DNA of 64,000 nucleotides. It comes from Climacteris rufus. Taxonomy: Eukaryota > Chordata > Aves > Passeriformes > Climacteridae. Below, in pieces: positions 49,461 to 62,301 of the stretch. Each line of letters begins with the position of its first letter. Position 1 is the stretch's first letter. The notes under the pieces were generated by a model. It was not told where the DNA came from and searched no databases. It saw nothing but the letters and a program-made list of their open reading frames with translations. Both the position numbers and the translations under genes were made by a program. The DNA is taken from contig VZRZ01001260.1 of assembly GCA_013398175.1 (NCBI GenBank), forward strand, positions 901,047 to 965,046. The letters run 5' to 3'.

Positions 49461-52400
49461 AAACACCAACAATGCACAGCACATGTTAAACAGCAACTGC
49501 CTGCAGTGGGCAGCTCACAGGCACTCTCCCAGTTACCACTTAATTAAGAAAAAAATTAACATATTTAGTAAATTATTTAATGAAACAATTATTTCATGCA
49601 GAAATCCTAGGTTACTTCTAGAGAACCAACACACAGCAAATGATATGATAATTTTAAATTCATTCTTTAGAGTGACACACGCGTTCGGGATCTGCCTTTA
49701 AAGAGGGTGCTGGACTCCACTGCTGAAGCCTGAGCTTTGTGATGTAAACACCTGACATTTTTCTATCTACGAGACGGGAGCCTCACATTTGCCTTATTCA
49801 CAAACACAGAAATGGGCAGAAATAATTAAATAAAGGGAGCCCCGTTCATGCTCCAGTGCACCACGTAGGAGAAGCTGCGGCTGACAATGACATTGAAAAC
49901 CAGTTGTCAGTCTAATGTAATCAGAGAGACAATTGGCTCTGCTGGCAAGAACTGAATTAGTGTTTTCTGTCTGAATCAGTGTCATCTTCTAGGGAGCAGT
50001 GAAGCTTATGCAATGATAACAAAACTCCCCAGAAGCTGCATTTGTTACTGAAATATGGTGGTGCTTTGGTGCTGTGTAACCTCATTCTGTAACACAATAT
50101 ACCTCATGGTCATGCTGCTGTTCTCATGTTTCTTGCAATGATACAATTCAATGACCAGATACTAGATCAAACTAGACAAGCATAATATTAAAACTTTAAA
50201 ATCTCTCTTGGAGAGCTAACGTGGTTTATTCCCAGGCGTGTTCTCTGCTCTCTCCCTCGCTGTGCACACATGCAGAGCCCAGGCCCAGATGCAGCTTCAA
50301 ATCTTTGTGCTTTGGGGGAGACAGAAGGGTCAGTGGTGCTGGGCTTCATTTTCCTAATGAGGACAGGGGTAAATTTCAAACCAAGGTCAGACATAAACCG
50401 ATGTCCCTTTACCAGTAGGACCCATTGCTAATGCACACTTGGATTTTGCAATGAGAAAATAAGAGTCAGGAATAAAAATCTTAAAATAGCCATATGCCTT
50501 GTTAGTATTGTGACAGAACCTGGTAGCTTCACCTCTATTTCTGTTTCAGTTCATGGCACGAGCTGCTGTTGAACACTGGAACATGCTGAGTAAAAAATTT
50601 TTAATTTTTTTAGGTTTCACTGTGATAGAAGCACCCCCTGCCACCTGTCTGCAGAACCACCCCATTGGTCCCTCGTGGGAGGTGTGAATAGTTTGTAGGG
50701 CTCTCTTTTCAAGTGGCCCAAGAGGACAGACAGATGTACAGGTACAGAACAAAACCTCAGAAATGTCACTTATCCTCAGAAAAGCACAATGCAGCCTAAA
50801 GAACTGTTACATACAGTAATATAACCTTGACAATTATGTTTCTATTACAAACAACTGGCACTAAGAAATTTCTGTTTTATACTCAATAACTATTTTCTTG
50901 TGTTTACCAATATTGATCAATAGAAAGCACAATGAAAGCAAAGGCAGATGGTTCTTCTATATTTCAGTTTTAAAGATATTTTCTCTTTTTCATCTACAAC
51001 ACCTGTTTCTTTAAAGATATACTGGTCTGATGGAAGGGCACTTTCACTGAATTGATATGCACCTGTAATTAGCAAGCTGATTGTCCTCTTCAGGCCAGGG
51101 AGACACTAAATGATTTGACACTTACAGGCACGACATCAAAATATATACCCTCTTTTTTTTATAATTAACATTCCACATTATATATTCATTAAAACTTACA
51201 TAAATTATTTCCTTGTTCAGGGCTCAACTTCTCTGTCCTTGTTCAGACAAAGCTCTCACTGAATGTGTTTACAACTAAGACAAGACATGACCACACTTTA
51301 AACCTTTTGTGCTGCCATCAGTCTTTGTCAGTCTCTGCTCTTGCTCAGAGAGAACAAGGCACAACACAAATCCTGATGATCTTCACATGTGATTCCCTCT
51401 TCCACCAAAGCCACCTCAAAAATATCCAAAACAGCACCACCAACGAAAAACAGTCAAACAAAACCCAAAAAACCCCCACATCTGTTGAAACAAAATGTTT
51501 AAGGTACAGGAATTTTGCAAAAACAAGAGGAGACTCACGGGAGCAAGAAGGGCTCGAGCATCCCCACACATCTGCCAGGGCTCCAGCCCACGGAGCTCCT
51601 CACTGCAAGACAGAGGGAGCGAGATGAAGAGGGGAAGAGGAATGCTTTGTGCCTTACATCTACTGTGTGTCAAGGCAAAGCCCCAAACAGGAAATGTTTC
51701 ACTAGAACAGCTTTGTAACAACGTGCTGTTCACACGTACAGGGTGCATTTTTTTAGGTCTCTTCAATAACTGTTTTGATTTACTGAAAGAGGAGGGAAAA
51801 AAAGCCCAGTGAGGTCAAGGCAGATGACCACATCCCCTTGGCACACACCTTGTAGTCCAGCTCTGCCCTCTGAAGACGTGGACACTCTCCAGTAGTGCTT
51901 ATTTATGTGTCACATTGCAGTGATGAATGTTACTGTTGGTCTCAAAAACATATGCTCAGAAGTTTATTATGGCACTAAGCATGGGCTGGGTAAGAATCTG
52001 GATTGTTTAAGTGTCAAACAGTGACAACATGTGTACAATACAACACAGACATCAAGGGAGAACCAGCTCAGCTAATATGTGGGATTCATATAAGCCTTTA
52101 GGAACAAAGACCACCCATAAAGCCAAACCAAAGCTGCCACAAGAATAGGTGGTACTGCTTCCGTCACTGCATACTGGGTGCCAATTGGCTTCCTAATTAG
52201 ATTTGCAAGTTAATAAAAGGCATAAAACGCAATAAAAGAACAATATGTTATAAGTTTTCCTATGACAAACGCTGCTGTAAGTTCAGCAGATTTCTCATCA
52301 TGGTAGGTACCCAGTGCATGTTTATTTTTCTTACAGATGTGTTTGTTTCCTTTATATTTTATATGGTTTGTACCTTTCATTCATGAGAATCAATACTTCC

Positions 52401-52560
52401 TTACTAAGCATAGTCCTGAGCATCACAGTGTCCAAGTAGTGACTAAGTAACCATCAGCATAAATACCTAGATACTTCTCAGCATCTCCCTTTAAATAATG
52501 GTGTTCTGTTCTATTTCATATTATATTTTGTTAAAACACATGTTAAATTGGCTGGTACCA
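49461..52560. other. Non-coding sequence, no gene seen
   Basis: Mostly AT-rich. The tail (about 52190-52550) is strongly AT-rich and repeat-free. No gene, RNA or repeat is recognised. Confidence 0.5.
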
Positions 52561-52631
52561 AAAAAAAAAAAAANNNNNNNNNNNNNNNNNNNNNNNNNNN
52601 NNNAAAAAAGAAAAAAAGAAAAAAAAATAAC
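52561..52631. repeat. A-rich tract interrupted by a 30-N gap
   Basis: Thirteen A residues, then 30 N (52574-52603), then an A-rich stretch with A6GA7GA8-type interruptions. A long A tract of uncertain length is the likely reason for the gap. It could be the poly(A) tail of a plus-strand retroposon, but nothing upstream is recognisable as one. Confidence 0.95.
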
Positions 52632-55283
52632 TCTTATATAAATTAATTAAGCCCCAAGGAAAAAGTGCTTCTCCTTAAATACTTGAGTTGGAACTTAGGA
52701 ATTTTGGAGACAGCAGCACCACATGGGAACTGCTGGAGCTCTGTTCTTGTACTGGAAGACCAAAGAGTTCAAGCAGAACTGGAGTATTGCTTGACAAGAC
52801 TTCAAAAGGATTGAAAGAAAAGGAGTAAAAACAAAGAGAGGCAAAAAAAAATCCTCAAAACACAGCCACCCTAGAATAAGAGGGAAGAATAGATTGAAGA
52901 GGGAAAACAATAGAAAAGAGAAGATTGATGGGAAATTTAGACTGAAATCTAATGTGTCTTCATCATGTGCACATACCAGTGAGTGGTAAAAGAATTTCCT
53001 CCCTTGATATATCAAACCCTTAATATCAACTTTCCTTTCTCTCTGACAGTTACTAACAGGACACCATATGAGCCTAATAAAAAAAAACTGCAGTGCCATT
53101 CTGACAACACTTTGTCACGTGAATTAGCATTTAAACCTGAAAAACCCCACTGTCCAGACACTGTGATCTGCAGTGCAGGGGCCTCAGAATACAAGAACAA
53201 TTCTGAGGAGTCCTTAAACTCTCAAACTACACAGTGCAAGTCCCAAAGACGTCACCACATCTTAATCAGCAATCTGCAGCATGAATTAAGTTCTAAGAAC
53301 GTGAGTGGTACCACCTACACCACAAATTCAACAGCCACAGTCCCAATATCCACTCTCTCACACCAACTAAAGCTTCCCAAGGTAGGACCCTGCTCTTAAA
53401 CCAACAGCTGGAACCTCTTTGGGTAGAATTGCAAAGGCACCAATTCATATTCAGACGGTCCCTTTGTCCAACACAGCCTTACTCCCCAGCCTTTTGGAGT
53501 GTGGTGTAAAATCTTTTCCCCAGGCTCTCTCAGAGGAGGTGGGATGAGTGAGGTGTGGGTGCTGGAAAGAAAGATATATTGGCTCCAAGTTAAACAGCTT
53601 TTTGTATGCACAACCTGAGGCATAAACAAGTTGGGATTTGCGTACTGGACCTTTGCATATACAATCTGAGTGCTCTGGAAAGATCATTTAATAGTCCTTC
53701 TATTCCATGGGTGTGAAAACACTGGGTCAGCTTCTTTGTACTCTAAACTGCATAGAAATGAGCGTGAAATAAGGAAATCCACAAGCATCTTTCTACAGTC
53801 CATGGATTACCTGAACAGGCAGTTCTGGGTATGAGTGGGAGAGATGGAGCTCTGTGTGCCAGGAAGGAAACCAGGCTGGATGACCAAAAACTCCGTGGAT
53901 GACTGAGGTAGACCCCAAGCAGGCAACACCTCAATTCTGGCCCAATCAGACTTCAGTGACACTGAAGCTACAGCAAAGATTTGAGCAAGGGTTTAAGCAA
54001 TAATGGCACAGGGACAGCACATCACATGTGTCTAGATGTGCTGTTTACATTTTTGTCAGTTTTCATTTTTAAGAAAATGTCCTTCAAGGGGAGGACCCCA
54101 GCTCTCAAACCTCTTGGAATACAAGCTTTTTCAGAAGTGACTTGAAAGAAAAGAGGGTGGGGGAAATCTGATTTAATAAATGATATATAGGAGTATAATT
54201 ACATGGTTTTAAACACAGTTCCAGTTCACTTGTCTCAGCAAGAAATGCTGGTGTGTGAGAGAAATAATTTATATTGCTTACTATGGTTTTTCAATCTTGG
54301 CAAGCACTTTTTCCATTCTAAGATGTGGGAACACCCACATCAGTAATTATGTACGTTAGCAAAACTACAAGATAACTTGTATTCTGGATAGGGGGGTTTC
54401 TTCCAATTCTCAGTGAACTATTAGGGCAGTAAAAGGGAAGATTTCTATTCTATGAGCTTCATAACTGTAAAAAATTATTACCAACATCATGAGCTTGTCT
54501 CTATGTATTGAAACACAAACCCATTATCCAAAACATTTATCATATATAACACCTCTCTGACAAAACTAACGATTTTTCCATTCTGGACACCTTATTCAGT
54601 GTGAAGAGGATTAATAATCCCATCATTTGGTGCAAACCAGCAGAGCCAGGGGTGAGATTTTACATGTTTGTAGGCATGGGGTTAATTAGCAGGGCACGCT
54701 CATGTGTGCATTCCAGCAAAACCTGGTGCTAAAATAGGAAAGCTCATCTTTCTGAGCCTGAACCACTGGCTGGGATTTTTCATAGGGCAGGAATTATGGT
54801 GGAGAGCTGGAGGAAGATGGAGTTGGGCTCCCACTGAAGCCTGTGGGATGAAGCTGCTCCCAGCCTGGACCACTCATGAACCACGAGTCTCCCAAACCAC
54901 AGCTTGGCCATCCCCAAAATACACCACTAAGGAATAAGCTGGGAAGCTCATCCAGCTGGGAACAGGTCGTGTCCACTGCAAATACCTACACAAAATTGAG
55001 ATCTGGTCATCTTCTCTTCTACTTCTCATGTTGGCTAAAGAGGCCAGGAATATGCAGGCATTCATTTTGCAGGCATGGATGTTTAATGTACATGGCAGAG
55101 AAATTTTACTGTCCATAAGGGAACTATTCATTTCCATAACCTGCCACATGCAATCCTGCCTAATATTTGCAGGACAGACTCGTGGAACCTTTTACCTGAC
55201 CTTACACAGGCCTTTTCTTTCTATGCACAGATTTTTCCCAATATGTGTCTAGGTATTAAGACACAATCACACCTCATTTTTTG
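52632..55283. other. Non-coding sequence, no gene seen
   Basis: AT-leaning sequence with open frames of at most 138 codons (52983-53399 plus) and no known protein similarity. Confidence 0.5.
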
Positions 55284-55302
55284 TTTTCTTTTCTTTTCTT
55301 TT
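55284..55302. repeat. (TTTTC)n microsatellite
   Basis: Nearly four units of TTTTC, flanked by T-rich sequence. Confidence 0.9.
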
Positions 55303-56614
55303 GTGGTTGCACAGCTCTCAAATCTCAATAAAGATTTAATTACATGCTGCATTAAAAGAGAATTGGGTTAGCTTGCTTTATGGTTTCTTAAATATTCTTT
55401 TTATTAAAGCAGATGCAGATCATTAAGAAGAGCAATGATAAATAATGCTCCACAGGCAAAATTATAATCTGTCCATCTTTTGTATATTTTGGACTTAAAA
55501 AGCCACTAGACTTAGAGACATCACACTAGTTGGGCAATGCAAGAATGGGAAAATCATGTTTTGCTGACCCTGGATAACCCCAACTTGTTACTTTTGGCTA
55601 AGTGTCCAAAACTAACTTGTATTCTAATTAAAAATTATATACAAATATATTTTTCATACAGAAATAAAATAATTTTCTTCTGGTGTTTCTTCTATGTCAA
55701 TGTAAGCAGGCATGTGATGGGACATACATTTTGAAATCCCAACTTTCCAGAGCTCACTTCAGAGCTACAGGAGAGATTCCCATCAGCTCCTGGGAGCTCT
55801 GGGCTGGATGAGAGCTAAGGACAAAGCTGGCCAAGAAGAGACTCTGTCCAAACTGAGTGACACATGAGAAGGATGGAAATAAAGACACTGAGACATTGGC
55901 CTAAAAATAATTTAAAAATTAACACCACCATGAGTTTCCATGGGGTTTATACAAAGCTGTACGCTTTTAAAATTTCCAAAATACAAAGCCATTCAAATCC
56001 TCAATTTTAGCATTCCAAGATAAAATAAACAAATTATCTTGCATATTTCTTTGATTTTAAAATGCTGATCTTCTTACTCCCAATCCCTATAATCCATGTC
56101 ATGCACATCTAACATTGGTGTAAGGGGTCTTGCAAGCTTTCTTTAAGTCATCATCTTTAACCAGAGCTGAATCATTATGTCAGATGGTTGAGAACACTCC
56201 ACGTTTCACAATAGTTTTGTTACAGCACTGGGCATAACTGGCACAGAAAAATAAAAAAAACCCCAAAGCTTTCTGGTTTTCATGCCAGCTTTTTTAATAT
56301 CTTAAATGACATTGCTCGATGGAAAATTAAAAAAAAACATATCATTATAATGCCATAATCTTAAGTAGCTCTTAAACCAAAACAAAACACATTCCCCCCT
56401 TTGCTGCCCCCCCTAGAAAATCCAGATGAACACAGAAAAAGCTGTCAAGCTCAGTCTTGTCCAAAGCAGATCTGCCAATGTTCTGACAATGTTTGCACTT
56501 GCTTGTCAAAATGGTCACTTCAGCTGAGCATCATTTACACTTTGGCTTACAAATTAGTTATGTAAATTACCTATAAATTTAATATGGAAAAAAAAATCCA
56601 CCTACCTTTTAAGT
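55303..56614. other. AT-rich non-coding sequence
   Basis: AT-rich throughout. No gene, RNA or repeat family is recognised. Confidence 0.5.
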
Positions 56615-56652
56615 TATATATATAAATATACTCACTTTCTATATATATTATA
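56615..56652. repeat. Imperfect TA-rich microsatellite
   Basis: Two short (TA)n runs separated by a CTCACTTTC-type interruption. Confidence 0.8.
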
Positions 56653-56724
56653 AAATGTGGCATTGTAGGACCAACATTCCCTGGCTGCAGTTGGACTATC
56701 CAGGAGAGGCTGGAGCATACGGCT

Positions 56725-56945
56725 CCCAGCCCCTGCACCTGGGTTTCACTCCCTCCTCTGCCACCAGTTCACTGTTGGAACTTGAAGAAAGTCTTTTTAT
56801 GCCTCACTTTCTCAATCTGCAAAGTGGACAGGGCTGCCTAAATGAGTCCTTCTTTTATCTAGCAAATGTAAAGATTTTCTTCTCCTTGAAAGCCACTTCA
56901 CAAGCTATCTGAGCAAATGATCTATTCTCTGAAAGTGCTCAGAAA
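56725..56945 (+). mobile_element. MIR: MIR SINE relic
   Basis: The order of words follows the MIR consensus. CACCTGGGTTTCACTCCC corresponds to the box-B region (CCTGGGTTCGAATCCC). CTCTGCCACCAGTTC then follows, then GCCTCACTTTCTCAATCTGC corresponds to GCCTCAGTTTCCTCATCTG. CTGCCTAAATGAG comes next, and GAAAGTGCTCAGAA near 56928 corresponds to TAAAGCGCTTAGAA. The copy is nearly full length but well diverged. Confidence 0.75.
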
Positions 56946-58009
56946 ATCGTTTTCAGCAGGAAGTGGAAGGTAGGATTTTTACCAGCTGGTGTATTGTCCC
57001 AAATTGCACATTTTTGGGAGTGGTGTTGCTCACATAAGGAGCTGCAGGATGCTGCTAAAGCACAGGGGCTGGAGCAGTGCCTTGGCTGTTTATGGGAATG
57101 TCTTTAATTGTTCAGCAGATTTTAAAGATAATGAAACATAATGTTATTAAAAAAAAAAAAAAAGGTGCTGAGAGAGCTTTGTCATGGATTTCTTTCCTTC
57201 ATTTATAGAAAGAGTTCAGTTGAATATTTACACTAAGACAAGTAGGACCAGTTACAGTAGGAAGAGAAGAAAATCTTCGAAGGGGAGAGGATGCTGCACC
57301 TGGGATTACTCTGAAATTGAGACACTCATCCCAACAATGAGAACTTGTGCAGGAGGGAATTTTAAGGCCTCCTGAACTCTCATGCTGTATCTGTACATGG
57401 AATTAAAAAATCATATTATTAAGGTAATGCAAGAAGAGAGACTACTGGAGATAAACTCTAATCCTGCATCCTTTAGAAACAAGGACTGAGTAACACCTCT
57501 TAAAATTGGGATTGATAATGATATGTACACTTGGGGTCTGAAAGCTCTCTTAGTGCTTTGTTTTCCTCACCTCTTCCTTTATTCTCCAGCATTTTGAATA
57601 GCAAGGAAAAAATAGCAATTATTGGTCTGACATGTCAAGGAAACCATTGTGAACATATATTCTAAATTACTTTAACTTCTTATTTTCATCCTCTGATGAT
57701 TTTTCTAATCAAAATCACTCAGGTTACTCTTGTTAATGAAAAATTTTGAATGTTAGTGAAAATGGTCAGTGAGTGACTGCTCATGAAGCGCACACACAAA
57801 AGCTTTGCTATATTTAGTCATCACTCTAGCTGGGCACAGGGTTATTACCTACCTCCCAGGATACACTGACATTCCACTAATTACTAATGGGGCAGCAGAT
57901 CCCAGAATTAATGTGAATGGGTAATGCCCAGAGCAGTAATATTGTGCTTCACAGCATCACTGACTATCACAGTCATCTTCAGAGCCTCAACCTGTTCTTC
58001 TCTGCTTCA
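56946..58009. other. Non-coding sequence, no gene seen
   Basis: AT-leaning sequence with an A16 run at 57149-57164. No gene, RNA or repeat is recognised. Confidence 0.5.
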
Positions 58010-58042
58010 GATTTTCCCAAGGTACCATGACCCTGATAGGAA
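58010..58042 (+). other. Candidate 33-bp micro-exon
   Basis: A strong pyrimidine tract ends in GCTTCAG, directly before 33 bases encoding IFPRYHDPDRK, followed by AAG|GTGAGA. The frame stays open beyond the donor, in a 98-codon frame running from 57924 to 58220. I recognise no protein. A chance pairing of splice-like words cannot be excluded. Confidence 0.12.
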
Positions 58043-61000
58043 GGTGAGACACAGATGTATGAACTTCCTTCCTCAGTCAGCTCACCACAGGTACCAGCTG
58101 GCGTTGGAAATTCTCAAAGGAGCTGCAGCAACAACTTTTTGTTCCATCAGTGAAGCTTTGTGGCAATTTTCTGCACTAATTAAACATGAGGCAAAGGGAA
58201 AGATACTGTTACAGCAGTAGCTACTGCTGGTTTTATGGCTCTGGATATCAAAACACTCAATCCAATTCAACTGTCAATTACACATATGCAGCAGAAAAAC
58301 ATTACCAACTCTTTAATTCTATTAAGGGTTCATTGTATTTCAATTTCTACACCAGAATCACAGAAGCAGACAAAGCTTTGTGCATCCTACTTCACAAAAC
58401 ACCACTTTCACATTACTCCTGACCCAGAAATGAAAGACTGGGGGAATATAGCAATTTACCCTGAAATGTTTCAGATCCCAAGGTCTTTCTGTACACACTC
58501 AGACTTAACAGTTGATCAGCCCATGAAGGACAGGAGTAGGAAAGTTCAGATGAGCTCACATCTCAGGATGTTGATGTAAACACCAAAGAGCTCAACTTCC
58601 ATTTCCTTTTTGCATGATGTGTTCTATGCCTAAAAATTCTACCTGTGCATAAATCTACAGCAAAGAGAAAAGAAACCTGAGGCACAGAGAATGTCCTGAG
58701 AACACCCAGCATACTGTGAGCCCACAGAACCGTGCTGCTCTAAGGGAGGCACAATTCCAGAGAGTCAAATAACAGCAGTGTGGGTTGCAGCTGGTCTTGA
58801 GTCACAAACTAATTACACTATAACAGATTAACACTGTACGTGTGCAAGGTGAATTGAGCCTGAGAGTGTCTTCTTTTCCAACATGCAGCCCTGGAGAGAG
58901 AGAAATAAAGCCCTGAAGAATTTTCAGAGAGCTGGAAACAGAGTGAGACAGTTCAAGTGATCCACACTTACACCTATTATTAGAAGTGAGAGAAAGCTGC
59001 AAATAAGCCTGTGAATATTCTGTTTCACTACATTCAAGTTCTTTCCAACCTGATTCTTCACTTGAGCTCCTACACATCAATCTGTGCAAATACCAGCGCA
59101 AAAACATGCATGTCACTCCAGACTTTGGTATGTTGCTTGATCAGGACAAGGGAAAGGAACAGGTTTTGAGATTGTTGTACTGAGGCAAGTTTTGACTAAA
59201 AATAAAGTACTTAAAAGGTGTTTCAAAAAGTCAATTTTAATTTCACGTTCATTTTTAGTATTTGCATCAACCTCTTTTCCAACCAGGAAAAAGAGGAACA
59301 CCATGTGACTTGGATACCCATTACAAAGAGCTGAAATTTTAAAAGTTGGAAACCCACAATGAAGTGCTGGCAACCAATCTACTGACAAAGAATGAATCAG
59401 GAAATCAGCTCAAATAACGAATACATTGAGAACTTTATTATGAAGTCAATTACAATTCATGCACAGAAAACAGACACCATTCATTCACTACCATCCGGTG
59501 AAAAAATCCCTGAATTCCCTGTTATCTGAATATATGTCTCTAACAAAGCTGGAACTTATTACAGCTTTCTAATTCAGCATTTTCTGACAGTAAGGGACTG
59601 GGAGAACCTACATGGAACGTGCAGAGTGTCAGTTTTTCTAAGGGCCAGATTTAGCAGTGCCTCCTGGCCATCCAACTGCTGGGAATCATCCCACAGGGTA
59701 ATTGAGGCTATGGACACATCCCACAGGGCAGCCCAGCAATCTCTGTGGGACACCCCTACAACCAGTCCAGGAGTTGGACCTTTGTCAAATATACATTTTA
59801 ACCTGAGGTGAAATCCTGGCCACAAAGAGTGAAGTTTGAGATTTGGCTTCAGCAGATCCAGGTTTGAGCTTGGCTTGTTGGCAACAGAGGCCAGGAGGTA
59901 AAAGCACGTTTTCCCTGTAGCTGCTCCTTTGTATTCCCCAACCACTTTCATCCACTCCCGTGTGCTCCAAAATCTTTAGCCAGACAGCTCGTTTGCATAT
60001 GCTTTTGAGATACTAATTAAACACGTACAAACAAAGAAAAACCTTGCAGCAAAAGAGAAAACACAAAGAAATTAAGGAACTTGCTTCAGAAGTCTCGGGT
60101 AAGCCACTCAATTGGGTTTTCCCCGCAGATTCCCCTCCTGCCTTGACTTCCCCAATCCACACACTCCGCTAATTCCAGCAGTGAATCCATATATTCACAA
60201 TCAAGTGGAATAACTTATAGACATCAACCACAGAGCTACATGAGCATAACTGCACACAAGCACATGCTTGTTTAAAGAGGGAACCTGAAACACCTCGAGA
60301 AAGGTGCCCAACACACTCCATTAATCTGCTGGGTCCTCAAATGATTCCATCTACAACAAAGCTGCCAAAAAACCCAACCCAAAATCAACAAAAAGAATAA
60401 AACCCACAACATTGAAAGCACTGCACCAGTAAAATAAATCTGGAAATTTTATATGACTTCTAGCACAGAGGTGACAGTAAGGCAAAAAGGATAAGTCTGA
60501 AAAAACGTTTTCAGTCAAAATTTGAAATCACAACAGAGAAATTGGAATTTTAGATGATCAGTTCAAATATATTTCTTCTCCAGCTCCACATTTCAGCATG
60601 ACAAATGCATCAAGCTTCCTCTAATACCATTTTTCTCCACCAAGGAAGCTTTCCAGAGAGAAAATCTCAAACTTCACCCTCCAAATAATACAAATGAGAA
60701 GTCTTTTTTTAAATAGTTTGCCACAGCAGCACAAGGTTTCCTCAGGTCTACCCAGGAACCAGATTATTTGGGCTTCAGATAATACCTGACAGGTAATAAT
60801 CCCTTATCTTGTTAATTTTGCTCTTGGGAAAACGGCAAGAGGTGATCAACTTCTGCTCCCTTTTTGTATGTTTGTTTCCTATCACAGATTTTTTTTTTTC
60901 ACAATGAAATGCAGATAAGAAGTTCGCCTCAACAAGATAAAGAGTGAGATGGGTGCAATTAACTATATGGAGTAATTTGTTTTCTACAAGATCCACGACT

Positions 61001-62254
61001 TCAATAACATAACATCTAAAATGCTGGAGGTATCAAAAAACTGGAAACAAAACCAATAAGAGGAAGATGAAATGTCAGCAGATGGATTAACATCATCGAG
61101 AATGTGCCAGATTCTTAAGGCTATATTAAGCAACAATTTTTTTTCCAAAGCAAATTCTATGATAATTTTAATAACTTTACTGCGGAACTTGATTTCCTTT
61201 TTTACATTAATTTCCTATTTTCCTGCTGTTGCTTATTACCACTCCTGCAGGGAAGGGGGCTGTTCCCAAACCCCTGTCATGCTCCAGTGTCTCTGCTGGG
61301 CTATGGATTCCTCACCTCACAGGTTTAAGTGCAAAGTTCTCCATTGTTGTTGCAAACACTCCTCATGTCACAAAATTATCATTCCAAATGATGTCATCAC
61401 GAATTTTTTGTTTAATTTGCACACTTTTCCCAAAAGAAAAAAGAAGTGTGGTTTCCTTCTAGCTGATTTGCTGTGCTTGTCAGCCATCACCTATGTGCTG
61501 GCTGTCCAAGGGTCTGAACACAACACCCTCAGGGGATGACTATATATAAAATATGTGAGACTCAACGGACAGCTGATTTAATATGACCTTATCAGCTTAT
61601 GGCACAGTGTCTCCTACCATTTTTCTCTGACAAAATTGAGGTGCTTTTGGCAGAAGGCAATAGATACACACCATATCATATTTAGCTCCATCCCCAGGAA
61701 TTTAACAAGACTGATGCAGCCTTTCCTACCATTTTTTTCCTCTTACAATGGGATTTTCAAGAACATTGTAAAAAAGGGCACATCACTGCCTAAATGACCA
61801 GCTTTGCTGTCAGAGAAACAATGGCTTTACGGGGCAGTTTGTTTCTTTACATAAGAATTCTTTTATTTGTGTTGGGAGGTTTTATTTTCCAATGACCCTT
61901 GATAAGGCCAGGACGAGCCAGTAGAAAGAACAGAAATTCCTGTGCATGGGAGAAGTCAGTCAGGTGAATTGAGGATGGGAACTGCAGCCATAAGTGGTAT
62001 AAATATACAAGAGAAACAACTTGTAAAGTTTAGTTTTATGGGATATCTGGCCAGTTGCTGTTTGCAAACACTATTTGTAGGCACTTTTTCACTATTTCTA
62101 GCAGGGTTGATGGACAACCTGTTACGTTTCACATCTCTGCATTTTCCAAGGCAAAAGGAAGTGGGAAGATGTAACTTGGACATGGCTGTGCTCAGTTCTG
62201 GTACCAGCCCAGCCATCCAGGTCTACATCCTTCTTCCTCCCTGTGCTTTCCCAG
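58043..62254. other. Non-coding sequence, no gene seen
   Basis: AT-leaning sequence with open frames of at most 155 codons (61072-61539 plus) that resemble nothing known. No repeat family or RNA gene is recognised. Confidence 0.5.
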
Positions 62255-62301
62255 CGTGGATGTTGCCACAACTCCCTTTGCAACGAGCACAAAACACATT
62301 G
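62255..62301 (+). other. Candidate 47-bp exon
   Basis: A long pyrimidine-rich tract ending in GCTTTCCCAG directly precedes the interval, and TTG|GTAAGT follows it. This is the best acceptor-donor pair I noticed. All three frames are open, so coding status cannot be judged. It lies inside a 146-codon open frame (61942-62382) without recognisable similarity. It could belong to a non-coding transcript or be chance. Confidence 0.15.
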
